From JBCBRR01 sp039029235 (GTDB taxonomy: Bacteria; Bacteroidota; Bacteroidia; Cytophagales; Amoebophilaceae), in contig JBCCGO010000004.1 of assembly GCA_039029235.1 (NCBI GenBank), positions 1 to 37,986 of the forward strand: 37,986 bases of DNA. The letters are read 5' to 3'. Numbering within the stretch: position 1 is the first letter of the stretch; the number at the start of each line of letters is the position of its first letter. Position numbers and translations under genes: made by a program. Below, piece by piece: positions 9,320 to 17,700 of this stretch. The notes beneath the pieces are model-generated. The model was not told the origin of the DNA. It saw only the letters and a program-made list of their open reading frames with translations, and ran no database searches.

Positions 9320-9394
9320 GGGCTCTTAGCTCAGTTGGTTCAGAGCATCTGCCTTACAAGCAGAGGGTCGTAGGTTCGAATCCTACAGAGCCCA
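9320..9394 (+). tRNA. tRNA-Val(TAC)
   Basis: A 75-base cloverleaf: acceptor GGGCTCT/AGAGCCC, D-arm AGCTCAGTTGGTT, anticodon stem TCTGC/GCAGA with the loop CTTACAA (anticodon TAC), T-arm GTAGG-TTCGAAT-CCTAC and discriminator A. It stands alone about 390 bases upstream of the tRNA-Tyr/tuf cluster. It reads GUA and other valine codons. Confidence 0.95.
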
Positions 9395-9787
9395 CATTGA
9401 TTTTCGCCACTATGCTCTACACAATGAGCGAGGAATGCTAGCAACTTATTCATGGTATGCTCACCAGAAGCATGCATCTCTTCCAGATGTTGATATCCTA
9501 GCGCTAGCTACCGGTTCTGCAGGACGCTGGTCGCTAATACTCTAGATGCAGTATCAGCGTACGCAGCCTGCCCGGACTAGCTTAGCCAAGCTCACCGCCA
9601 CGGAGCCCCCAACAAAGTAGCCCCGTGCCCTCCGTTCTTCCTCAATAGCAACCAGCAGCATGCCAAAAGATACTAGGCATACGGTAAGCAAAGCAGCCAT
9701 CCCTTTTTACCCCAGTAAAAAACACCTAGCTTTGCATTCCGTAGCATGAGTGTAGCCACTGCTGCTGTTACAACCAAGACACATGTA
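9395..9787. other. Gene-free spacer between tRNA-Val and tRNA-Tyr
   Basis: Nothing here can be assigned. A 48-codon minus-strand frame (9554-9700) encodes a hydrophobic N-terminus but has no recognisable homology, and chance is the simpler explanation. The promoter of the tRNA-Tyr cluster probably lies in the last 100 bases. Confidence 0.5.
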
Positions 9788-9873
9788 GGGGAGATTCCAG
9801 AGCGGCCAAATGGGGCGGACTGTAAATCCGTTGCTTTATAGCTTCGAAGGTTCGAATCCTTCTCTCCCCACCA
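9788..9873 (+). tRNA. tRNA-Tyr(GTA)
   Basis: A class II tRNA with acceptor GGGGAGA/TCTCCCC, anticodon stem CGGA/TCCG and loop CTGTAAA (anticodon GTA), an extended variable arm (TTGCTTTATAGCTTC), T-arm GAAGG-TTCGAAT-CCTTC and discriminator A at 9870. The next three bases are CCA, so the 3' end appears to be encoded. It is the first tRNA of the cluster before tuf, as in the tyrU-glyT-thrT-tufB order of enterobacteria. Confidence 0.95.
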
Positions 9874-9891
9874 GCCGCTGACTCATTGAAT

Positions 9892-9919
9892 GAAGACCCT
9901 ACGGGCTTAGCGGGTCTTC
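9892..9919 (+). terminator. Hairpin after tRNA-Tyr
   Basis: GAAGACCC (9892-9899) and GGGTCTTC (9912-9919) form a perfect 8-bp stem with a 12-base loop, 19 bases after tRNA-Tyr. It is followed by CTGTTATCTT, which is only weakly T-rich. It may be a terminator or an RNA-processing signal in the tRNA-tuf transcript. Confidence 0.4.
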
Positions 9920-10029
9920 CTGTTATCTTGGGGGTGCATAGTAGTCACCTAGGCAAAGCGCTAGCACGCTGGCTAATCTATAATTAAAGAGCTCGAGTAG
10001 AGCGAAAAACCAGTAGATGTAGATGACCT

Positions 10030-10102
10030 GCGGGAGTAGCTCAGTAGGCAGAGCGACAGCCTTCCAAGCTGTAGGTCGCGAGTTCGAGGCTCGTCTCCCG
10101 CT
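10030..10102 (+). tRNA. tRNA-Gly(TCC)
   Basis: A 73-base cloverleaf with acceptor GCGGGAG/CTCCCGC, anticodon loop CTTCCAA (anticodon TCC), T-arm GCGAG-TTCGAGG-CTCGT (one G-T pair) and discriminator U. It lies eight bases before tRNA-Thr and is certainly in the same transcript. No CCA is encoded. Confidence 0.95.
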
Positions 10103-10110
10103 CTCAGTAG

Positions 10111-10185
10111 GCCGATGTAGCTCAGCGGTAGAGTACTTCCTTGGTAAGGAAGAGGTCACGGGTTCAAATCCCGTCATTGGCTCCA
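10111..10185 (+). tRNA. tRNA-Thr(GGT)
   Basis: Acceptor GCCGATG/CATTGGC, anticodon stem CTTCC/GGAAG with the loop TTGGTAA (anticodon GGT), T-arm CGGG-TTCAAAT-CCCG and discriminator U at 10182. CCA follows at 10183-10185, so the 3' end is encoded. It precedes tuf by about 110 bases. Confidence 0.95.
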
Positions 10186-10247
10186 TAAAAAAATTTGCTT
10201 CATAAGCAGGATTTGCCTAGATTAGGCTACTCTAACATTTATATTGT

Positions 10248-10255
10248 TATATTTG
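10248..10255 (+). promoter_or_regulatory. Possible Bacteroidota -7 promoter box for tuf
   Basis: TATATTTG matches the Bacteroidota -7 consensus TAnnTTTG and lies 43 bases before the tuf ATG in an AT-rich stretch. A matching -33 TTTG at the normal spacing (about 19 bases) is not evident; the nearest TTTG (10212-10215) is too far upstream. tuf may therefore be read from here, from the tRNA promoter, or both. Confidence 0.35.
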
Positions 10256-10298
10256 CTTTCAAGACAAAACTCAAGAGAACGGTAAAATCCTTTCAACC

Positions 10299-11486
10299 AT
10301 GGCAAAAGAAATTTTTGATCGCTCTAAACCCCATGTCAATATTGGCACTATTGGACACGTTGATCACGGCAAGACAACCTTAACAGCAGCCATTACCACT
10401 GTACTAGCTGACAAAGGACTAGCCGAGAAGAGAGACTTTAGCACCATAGATAATGCTCCAGAAGAAAAAGAGCGTGGTATAACCATCAATACCTCACACA
10501 TAGAGTATCAAACTAGTAAAAGGCACTATGCACACGTAGACTGTCCTGGGCACGCGGACTATGTAAAAAACATGATCACAGGTGCTGCCCAGATGGATGG
10601 CGCTATCTTAGTAGTAGCTGCTACTGACGGGCCCATGCCACAAACCAGAGAACACATTCTACTAGCCTCGCAAGTAGGGGTGCCTAACCTGGTTATCTTT
10701 CTCAACAAAGTAGACGCCGTGGATGACCCTGACCTCATTGAGCTAGTCGAAGAAGAAGTACGAGATCTTCTGAAAGCCTATAAATTCGATGGAGATAATA
10801 TACCAGTGATTCGGGGCTCAGCACTCGGCGCCCTTAACGGCGAAGCAAAGTGGGTCGAGAAGATAGAAGAACTCATGAACCAGGTAGATGAATACATTCC
10901 GCAGCCCGAAAGACTTATTGACCAAGACTTTTTGATGCCTGTAGAAGATACTATGACCATCACAGGACGTGGTACGGTAGCTACTGGCAGGATAGAACGA
11001 GGCACCGTTAATACAGGAGATTCCGTTGAGATCATTGGTATGGGAGCTAAAAACCTAACCTCTACCGTGACAGGCGTTGAGATGTTTAGAAAAACCCTCA
11101 ACAGAGGCGAGGCAGGAGACAATGTAGGCTTACTACTGCGCGGAATTGATAAAGATAAGCTGCACAGAGGCATGATTATCTGCAAGCCAGGCTCTGTAAA
11201 ACCTCATCATAAATTCAAGGCAGAAGTATACGTTCTTACAAAAGAAGAAGGCGGCAGACATACCCCATTCTTTAATAAGTACAGACCGCAATTCTACTTC
11301 AGGACCACTGACGTTACAGGAGAAGTTAAGCTTCCTACAGGAGTAGAGATGGTCATACCTGGCGATAATGCAACACTAGAGGCAGAGCTAATCAATGAAA
11401 TAGCTATGGAAAAAGGATTGCGCTTTGCTATCCGAGAAGGTGGTATAACCGTAGGTGCAGGACAGATTACGCAGATTATCGAGTAA
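10299..11486 (+). CDS. tuf: Elongation factor Tu
   Basis: A 395-residue EF-Tu of normal bacterial length. The GTPase domain has the P-loop GHVDHGKTT (19-27), the switch II motif DCPGHADY (about 81-88) and NKVD (about 136-139). Domains 2 and 3 follow with the usual GRGTVATGRIERG and the C-terminal GGITVGAGQI. It delivers aminoacyl-tRNAs to the ribosome as a GTP complex. The start is the ATG at 10299 (MAKEIFDRSKPH), typical for the family. It sits between tRNA-Thr and tRNA-Trp at the head of the secE-nusG-rplKAJL-rpoBC block. Only this copy is visible in the window, so a second tuf elsewhere cannot be excluded. Confidence 0.99.
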   Translation: MAKEIFDRSKPHVNIGTIGHVDHGKTTLTAAITTVLADKGLAEKRDFSTIDNAPEEKERGITINTSHIEYQTSKRHYAHVDCPGHADYVKNMITGAAQMDGAILVVAATDGPMPQTREHILLASQVGVPNLVIFLNKVDAVDDPDLIELVEEEVRDLLKAYKFDGDNIPVIRGSALGALNGEAKWVEKIEELMNQVDEYIPQPERLIDQDFLMPVEDTMTITGRGTVATGRIERGTVNTGDSVEIIGMGAKNLTSTVTGVEMFRKTLNRGEAGDNVGLLLRGIDKDKLHRGMIICKPGSVKPHHKFKAEVYVLTKEEGGRHTPFFNKYRPQFYFRTTDVTGEVKLPTGVEMVIPGDNATLEAELINEIAMEKGLRFAIREGGITVGAGQITQIIE

Positions 11487-11562
11487 ATACCGTGCCCGTT
11501 CCGTATACACCCAGCGACAGCCAGCTATTTAATACGCTAGTGAGCTTATTCAAGACCATTAT

Positions 11563-11635
11563 ACGGGTGTAGCTCAATTGGTAGAGTAGTGGTCTCCAAA
11601 ACCACTGGCTGGGAGTTCGATTCTCTCCACCCGTG
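11563..11635 (+). tRNA. tRNA-Trp(CCA)
   Basis: A 73-base cloverleaf with acceptor ACGGGTG/CACCCGT, anticodon stem GTGGT/ACCAC and the loop CTCCAAA (anticodon CCA), a T-arm with TTCGATT and discriminator G, as usual for tRNA-Trp. It lies between tuf and secE, a placement widely conserved in bacteria. The secE ATG follows 12 bases after its end. Confidence 0.96.
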
Positions 11636-11647
11636 CAAAGCAACGCC

Positions 11648-11839
11648 ATGAGAAAACTCCAAACATTCATCGTCAAATCCATACAAGAAGTACGCTACAA
11701 CGTCACTTGGCCTGCTTACGAAGAACTTCAGGGTAATGCTATACTAGTATTGATAGCCTCTCTTATCTTTGCCGTTGCAATTGGGTTTATAGATTGGGGT
11801 TTTAGAAATATCACAGAGTGGTTCTACCGTATGTTTTAA
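11648..11839 (+). CDS. secE: Preprotein translocase subunit SecE
   Basis: A 63-residue single-span form of SecE. A short cytoplasmic amphipathic helix (FIVKSIQEVRYNVTWP, with the conserved VxWP motif) is followed by one membrane helix at about residues 29-49. SecE clamps SecY in the inner-membrane protein-conducting channel. The reading frame is open upstream to a GTG inside tRNA-Trp (11633), but that would overlap the tRNA. The ATG at 11648 fits the family start MRKLxxF and is chosen. It is followed by nusG after 32 bases. Confidence 0.96.
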   Translation: MRKLQTFIVKSIQEVRYNVTWPAYEELQGNAILVLIASLIFAVAIGFIDWGFRNITEWFYRMF

Positions 11840-11871
11840 CCACCAAAAAAGAACCAAAAAATCAGTAATTC

Positions 11872-12432
11872 ATGAAAAGTGAGTCCAAATGGTATGTACT
11901 CAAAGTAGCCAGTGGACAAGAGAAGACAGCCAAAAAGTACTTTGAAACGGAACTCGAAAGGCAGCAACTAGAAAATTGTGTTACACGAGTATTGATCCCT
12001 TCTGAGAAAGTATACGAGATACGAGCAGGGAAGAAACGAATAAGAGAACGCAACTTCCTACCAGGTTATATACTCATATGTGCCGATCTATCAGACAAGC
12101 GTGTGCTCCATGTCGTCAAAGACGTCCCTAATGCGCTAGGGTTCTTAGGAGCAAGAGGATGGGGAGTAGGCAAAGATCCGGTGCCACTTAGAGAGAAAGA
12201 AGTAATCAAAATACTATACAAGGTAGACGAAGGAGAAACTGCTACCTCAGCCCTAGAAAAGCCCTTTATTGTTGGGGAGTCAGTAAAAATAATTGATGGG
12301 CCTTTTAGTGGATTCTCAGGCAGCATACAAGAAATATTTGAAGAGCGCAAAAAGCTTGATGTTACCGTTAGAATCTTCGAAAGAAATACGCCCATCGAGC
12401 TGAATTATGTTCAGGTAGAAAAGTTAATGTAA
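11872..12432 (+). CDS. nusG: Transcription termination/antitermination protein NusG
   Basis: A 186-residue NusG. An N-terminal NGN domain carries the typical WYVLKVASGQE start and a FLPGYILI strand (about residues 63-70). A linker and a C-terminal KOW domain (VGESVKIIDGPFSGFSG, about 130-148) follow. NusG binds RNA polymerase through NGN and Rho or ribosomal S10 through KOW, coupling transcription to translation or termination. It is part of the secE-nusG-rplK run. The start ATG at 11872 matches the family length. Confidence 0.98.
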   Translation: MKSESKWYVLKVASGQEKTAKKYFETELERQQLENCVTRVLIPSEKVYEIRAGKKRIRERNFLPGYILICADLSDKRVLHVVKDVPNALGFLGARGWGVGKDPVPLREKEVIKILYKVDEGETATSALEKPFIVGESVKIIDGPFSGFSGSIQEIFEERKKLDVTVRIFERNTPIELNYVQVEKLM

Positions 12433-12464
12433 AAAGAATCCTGCCCCACGAGAAAATAGAGCAC

Positions 12465-12908
12465 ATGACAAAAAAAATTACCGGCTATCTAAAACTGCAA
12501 GTCAAAGGAGGCGAAGCCAAGCCCGCTCCGCCAGTCGGGCCTGCCCTAGGCAGCAAAGGCCTGAACATCATGGAGTTCTGCAAGCAGTTCAATGCCAGAA
12601 CCCAAGACCAACCAGGAGAGTTGCTACCCGTTCTCCTAACCATTTACCAAGACAAATCCTTTGATTTTGTTATCAAAACCCCACCCACTACAGCTGTCAT
12701 TATGAAGAAAGCTGGAATCAAAAAAGGCTCTTCAGAGCCTAATAGGGTAAAAGTAGGTGCAATGACCTGGGACGAAGTTCAAGAGATCGCTGCCCTTAAA
12801 ATGCCTGACCTGAATACACTTGAACTACAGGCTGCTATGAAAATGATAGCAGGAACAGCCCGCAGTATGGGAGTCAACGTACAAGGGAAAGCACCCTGGA
12901 CCAATTAG
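12465..12908 (+). CDS. rplK: 50S ribosomal protein L11
   Basis: A 147-residue L11. The N-terminal domain contains the proline-rich PAPPVGPALGSKGLNIMEFCKQFN motif region (about residues 20-44). The C-terminal 23S rRNA-binding domain ends with AGTARSMGVNV. L11 forms the GTPase-associated centre with 23S rRNA; in bacteria with RelA it is needed for RelA to respond to uncharged tRNA. It is followed 11 bases later by rplA. The stop is TAG, which shows that TAG is a normal stop codon in this genome. Confidence 0.98.
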   Translation: MTKKITGYLKLQVKGGEAKPAPPVGPALGSKGLNIMEFCKQFNARTQDQPGELLPVLLTIYQDKSFDFVIKTPPTTAVIMKKAGIKKGSSEPNRVKVGAMTWDEVQEIAALKMPDLNTLELQAAMKMIAGTARSMGVNVQGKAPWTN

Positions 12909-12919
12909 TAGAAAGCTTC

Positions 12920-13618
12920 ATGGCTAGACCCACCAGAAAACAAAAAGCCGTTACTAGGCAGTACGATCTACAGAAGCGCTACGCGCTAGACGAAGCAGTA
13001 GAATTGGTCAAGAAAATTACGCATACAAAATTCGATGCCTCCGTAGACCTAGCCATTCGGCTAGGAGTAGATCCCAGAAAAGCAGACCAAATGGTCAGAG
13101 GTACCGTAATACTTCCCCATGGCACAGGAAAAAATCGCAAAGTGCTAGCCTTGTGTACTGCTGATAAAGAGCAAGAAGCACAAGCGGCGGGTGCTGATTA
13201 CGTAGGTCTAGATGATTATATAAAAAAAATTGAGGAAGGCTGGACTGATGTAGACGTCATCATCACGATGCCTACAATAATGGCCCGCGTAGGAAGGCTA
13301 GGGAAGATACTCGGCCCACGAGGCTTGATGCCCAACCCCAAAACAGGTACCGTTACAACAGAAGTAGGCAAAGCTGTTCAAGAAGTGAAATCTGGCAAGA
13401 TCGACTTTAAGGTAGACAAGTATGGCATCATCCATGCAAGTATTGGTAGAGTATCCTTTTCAGATGACCAGCTTAAGCACAATGCACGCGAGCTAATAGC
13501 GTGTATTTTTAAGCTCAAGCCCGCTTCTGCAAAAGGTAGCTACCTCACCAGCATTAGCCTAGCCAGCACCATGAGCAAGAGTATTGCAGTAGATAAAAAC
13601 AGTACCATCGGACGCTAG
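12920..13618 (+). CDS. rplA: 50S ribosomal protein L1
   Basis: A 232-residue L1 of normal size, with the conserved central motif GRLGKILGPRGLMPNPKTGTV (about residues 129-149) and the start of domain I with FDASVDLAIRLGVDPRKADQ. L1 forms the mobile L1 stalk at the E site and in many bacteria represses its own L11-L1 operon by binding the mRNA leader. I did not find a convincing mimic of the rRNA site upstream. It ends with TAG four bases before rplJ. Confidence 0.98.
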   Translation: MARPTRKQKAVTRQYDLQKRYALDEAVELVKKITHTKFDASVDLAIRLGVDPRKADQMVRGTVILPHGTGKNRKVLALCTADKEQEAQAAGADYVGLDDYIKKIEEGWTDVDVIITMPTIMARVGRLGKILGPRGLMPNPKTGTVTTEVGKAVQEVKSGKIDFKVDKYGIIHASIGRVSFSDDQLKHNARELIACIFKLKPASAKGSYLTSISLASTMSKSIAVDKNSTIGR

Positions 13619-13622
13619 CAAA

Positions 13623-14168
13623 ATGACACGACAAGAAAAAAGCGTAATCATTGACCGCTTGGCAGAGCAGTTTAGGACTTATAACTGCTTCTATGTAGTA
13701 GATGCCACTGGCCTCTCCGTAGAAGAAGCCAATGACTTTAGGAGAAAATGTTCCCAAGCAGGCGTAACCTACCAAGTAGCTAAAAATACACTGATCGGGA
13801 AAGCACTCGAGCAGATAAAAAATGAAGTAGACCATACTTCTTTTACCGATACAGTGCTCAGAGGATTCTCTGGCCTCTTATTTGCACAAGAGAACGCTAG
13901 CACACCTGCCAAGATTGTTCAAGATTTCAGGAAACAAAAAAAACTCGATAGGCCTATCTTAAAAGGCGCCTCTATTGATGGAGACTTATTCATTGGAGAA
14001 GAGCATTTAGAGGCATTGAGTAAACTTAAGTCGCAAGCCGAACTTATTGGCGAAATCATCGTGCTACTGCGGTCGCCTATAACAAAAGTGCTCACTGCCC
14101 TGCATAGCAGTAAAGACAAACTAGTAGGTGTTATAAAAGCCCTAGCAGCGCGCTATGAACCGACGTAG
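13623..14168 (+). CDS. rplJ: 50S ribosomal protein L10
   Basis: A 181-residue L10. The N-terminal rRNA-binding domain (EEANDFRRKCSQAGVTYQVAKNTL, about residues 36-60) is followed by the C-terminal helix that carries L7/L12 dimers. It is the base of the L7/L12 stalk that recruits translation factors. It starts four bases after rplA, so translational coupling is likely. The rplL gene follows after 36 bases, the usual pairing of stalk genes. The stop is TAG. Confidence 0.97.
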   Translation: MTRQEKSVIIDRLAEQFRTYNCFYVVDATGLSVEEANDFRRKCSQAGVTYQVAKNTLIGKALEQIKNEVDHTSFTDTVLRGFSGLLFAQENASTPAKIVQDFRKQKKLDRPILKGASIDGDLFIGEEHLEALSKLKSQAELIGEIIVLLRSPITKVLTALHSSKDKLVGVIKALAARYEPT

Positions 14169-14204
14169 CAGCATATTTTAATCAATCCCCTAAATCGTAG
14201 TAAA

Positions 14205-14582
14205 ATGAAAGTAAAAAAAATCGTCGAAGAACTTGTTAGCTTAAGTGTGAAAGAACTTAATGAACTAGAAGCTATACTCAGAGAAGAGCATGGCATTGAA
14301 CCTGCGGCAGTAGCTCCTGTAGTAGTCACAGCAGAGCCAGAAGAAGCAACAGGAGAGGCTCCTGAAGAAAAAAGTAGCTTTGATGTAGTATTAAAATCAG
14401 CAGGCTCTGCTAAACTTCCTGTCGTAAAGCTGGTAAAAGAATTGACTGGCTTAGGTATCAAGGAAGCCAAGGAGCTTGTAGACAGTGCCCCCAAACCTAT
14501 CAAAGAAGCCGTAGCCAAAGAAGAGGCCGAGTCCTTGAAGAGTAGGCTGGAAGAAGCAGGGGCTGAAGTAGAGCTTAAATAA
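14205..14582 (+). CDS. rplL: 50S ribosomal protein L7/L12
   Basis: A 125-residue L7/L12. An N-terminal dimerisation domain (about 1-34) and an Ala/Glu/Val-rich hinge (about 35-55) precede the C-terminal factor-binding domain with VKLVKELTGLGIKEAKELVD. The multi-copy stalk protein stimulates GTP hydrolysis by EF-Tu and EF-G. It is followed by a 149-base spacer before rpoB that contains a small hairpin, as in many bacteria where transcription is adjusted between rplL and rpoB. Confidence 0.98.
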   Translation: MKVKKIVEELVSLSVKELNELEAILREEHGIEPAAVAPVVVTAEPEEATGEAPEEKSSFDVVLKSAGSAKLPVVKLVKELTGLGIKEAKELVDSAPKPIKEAVAKEEAESLKSRLEEAGAEVELK

Positions 14583-14599
14583 GCCCAGCTTCTACCCTT

Positions 14600-14616
14600 G
14601 GAGTATGCAATACTCT
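14600..14616 (+). terminator. Small hairpin in the rplL-rpoB spacer (possible attenuator)
   Basis: GGAGTAT and ATACTCT form a 7-bp stem (one G-T pair) with a GCA loop, 18 bases after the rplL stop. No T-run follows, so partial termination or an RNA-processing site is possible but unproven. The position matches the known attenuator of the enterobacterial rplL-rpoB interval. Confidence 0.3.
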
Positions 14617-14731
14617 GCAAGACTACCGCTACCAAAATAGGTATCGATGCAACTACCAGGCTACCATGAAGAAGCGTGCCTCTTTGCGGCCAGTGTGCCA
14701 TGTCTTATTCCTAATTTAAATCTGAAGAACC

Positions 14732-17700
14732 TTGATAAAGAAAAATAAAACTATAAGCCAGAGATGCAGCTTTGCTTCTACTAAACCAGCCATAGACTGC
14801 CCTGATCTCCTTGAGATCCAGTTCAAGTCATTTCAGGATTTTTTCCAATTCGGGACATCACCTGAGAAACAAGCAGAAGAGGGACTCTACAAAGTCTTTC
14901 AAGAGAACTTCCCTATAGAAGATGCTAGAGGAAATGCCTCCCTAGAATTTGTCAATTATACCCTTACTCCTCCCAAGTATCTTCCTGAAGAGTGTATCGA
15001 GCGAGGAGTTACCTACGCTGTATCACTCAAAGCAAGGCTGAGACTACTCAGTAACGACAATAAAGACGAAGGATTTAAAACCATCGAACAAGAAGTATTT
15101 CTCGGCAACATACCTTACATGACCCCTAAGGGATCTTTTATAATCAATGGTGCTGAACGCGTAGTAATATCACAAATTCATAGATCTCCTGGGGTGTTCT
15201 TTGCACAAAGCAAGCATATCAGTGGGGCTAAACTCTACTCTGCTAAGATCATTCCTTTTAGAGGAGCATGGATCGAATTTGCAACCGATGTCCATAACAC
15301 CATGTATGCCTACATCGATCGCAAGAAGAAATTCCCCATAACAACACTTTTGAGAGCTATTGGCTATGGTACCGACAAGGAAATTCTAGCCATCTTCGGA
15401 CTATCAGAAGAAGTAAAAACTACCCCCAAAGCGCTAAAGAAGAAGATCGGCAGCAAGCTAGCCTTACAGGTGCTTAGGACTTGGATGGAAGATTCTGTAG
15501 ACGAAAATACGGGAGAAGTAGCTACCCTAGAACGTAGCGAAGTACTCTTCGAAGCTAATGCTATACTAGATGAAAAAGCAATCGAAATTCTATTAGCGTC
15601 AGGTGTAAAATCTGTAGTTCTTCATCGAGAGAATGCCAATCTTGCCGACTATGAGATTATATACAATACTTTGGCCAAAGACAGTGCCGATTCTGAGAAA
15701 GCGGCTGTTGAGCAGATATATCGTCAACTACGTAACACAGAAGCCCCCGATGAGCAGACTGCACGGGAAACTATCCAAGGTCTCTTTTTTAGTAATAAAA
15801 GGTACAATCTTGGCATGGTTGGACGCCATAAGATAAATGCCAAGCTAGGTACCGACGTGCCTGCTGACGTGAGTGTGCTAACTAAAAAAGATATCTTACA
15901 AATCGTGACGCACCTACTCGGACTTATTAACGCCAAGTCGGTTGTGGATGATATAGACCATCTAAGTAACCGCAGGATAAGGACCGTAGGCGAACAACTC
16001 CACGACCAGTTTGCAATCGGCTTGTCACGGCTAGCACGAACGATTAAAGAGCGCATGAGCTTAAGAGACAATGAAGATTTTAAGCCCACTGACATAGTCA
16101 ATTCAAGAACACTCTCCTCAGTCATTAGCTCCTTTTTTGGCACCAATCCGCTTTCCCAGCTTATGGATCAAGTTAATCCGCTGGCAGAAGTTACACACAA
16201 GCGAAGAGTATCTGCCCTCGGCCCTGGAGGACTCTCCAGAGAACGCGCTGGATTTGAGATCCGAGATATCCATCATACACATTATGGACGCCTCTGCACG
16301 ATTGAGACACCCGAAGGCCCCAACATTGGGCTGCTATCCTCGCTAGCTATATATGCTAAAATAAACAACCTGGGTTTTATTGAAACCCCTTATAGAAGCG
16401 TAAAAAATGGTTCCGTTGCGCTAGAAGGCAAGACAGTCTATCTTACCGCTGAGGAAGAAGATAAATACCATATTGCCCAGGCTAATGCCAAAATAGATGA
16501 GCAAGGAAGACTATTAGACCAAAAGATAAAAGCAAGACTTGCAGGTGACTTCCCCCTGGCTGCCGCTAAGGATATTACCTACATGGATATAGCACCCGAT
16601 CAGATTGTTTCTATAGCTGCCTCACTCATCCCCTTTCTAGAACATAACGATGCCAGTCGCGCCCTGATGGGATCAAACATGCAGCGCCAGGCAGTACCCC
16701 TTATTCAACCCGAGATACCTATTGTCGGAACAGGCATTGAAAAGCATGTTGCACAAGATTTTAGAGGACTAATTCGTGCTGAGAAAGACGGTACCATAGA
16801 ATACGTTGATGCCAGCAAAATCGTAGTCAAGTACGAACGCTCAGAAGAAGAGCAGCTGATCTCATTTGAAGAAGCGCTGCAGACGTACCAACTGCCCCAA
16901 ATGAAAGGTACGAACCAAGGCACCTGTATTAATCTGAAGCCCATCGTATTCAAAGGTGAGCAAGTCAGGCAAGGGCAGATTTTATGCGAAGGTTATAGTA
17001 CCAAAGACGGAGAGCTGGCCCTGGGGAGAAACCTTAAAGTAGCTTTTATGTCTTGGCAAGGTTATAACTATGAAGATGCCATTGTTATCTCAGAGCGAGT
17101 CGTACGAGAAGATCTATTCACCTCTATCCATATTGAAGAGTTCTCGCTAGAAATAAGAGATACTAAACTTGGAGAGGAAGAGCTCACAGCTGAGCTCCCC
17201 AATGCGAGCGAGGAGGCAATCAGTCACCTAGATAAGAACGGCATCGCGGCAGTAGGTACTACGGTCCAAGAAGGAGATATCCTTATCGGTAAGATAGCCC
17301 CCAAAGGAGAGACCGACCCTACTCCCGAAGAAAAACTTCTAAGAGCTATTTTTGGCGATAAAGCTGGTAATGTGAAAGATGCTTCCCTCAGAGCCCCATC
17401 ATCCATGCATGGTGTCGTTGTCGACACAAAACTTTTCCTAAAACCCCAAAGAGACAAGAGCTCCAGAGACAACGCTAGAAAAAAGATAGAGCTGTTAAAA
17501 AAATTGCATGCCCAGAACTTATCCAAGTTACGCGCATCCATGATTGAGAAACTGAGCCAGCTGCTCCAAGGCGAAAAGTCTAAAGGTGTCTATCATCAAT
17601 TTGGCGATGAATTGATAAGTTCTGGGAAACAGTTTACAACTGATTTACTTGAAGCAAGCTTATTCCCCTCAAAAAACTTGTATCATGACGAGTCCTACTA

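Noticed and set aside
9554..9700. A 48-codon minus-strand frame with a hydrophobic N-terminus
   Set aside because: It could be a small membrane protein, but nothing supports it beyond its length, which is expected by chance.
11633..11647. GTG start extending secE into tRNA-Trp
   Set aside because: The extension overlaps the end of the tRNA, and the ATG at 11648 matches the family N-terminus.
14153..14701. A 182-codon minus-strand open frame
   Set aside because: It covers rplL on the opposite strand; its Ser/Ala-rich sequence is a mirror of the rplL codon pattern.
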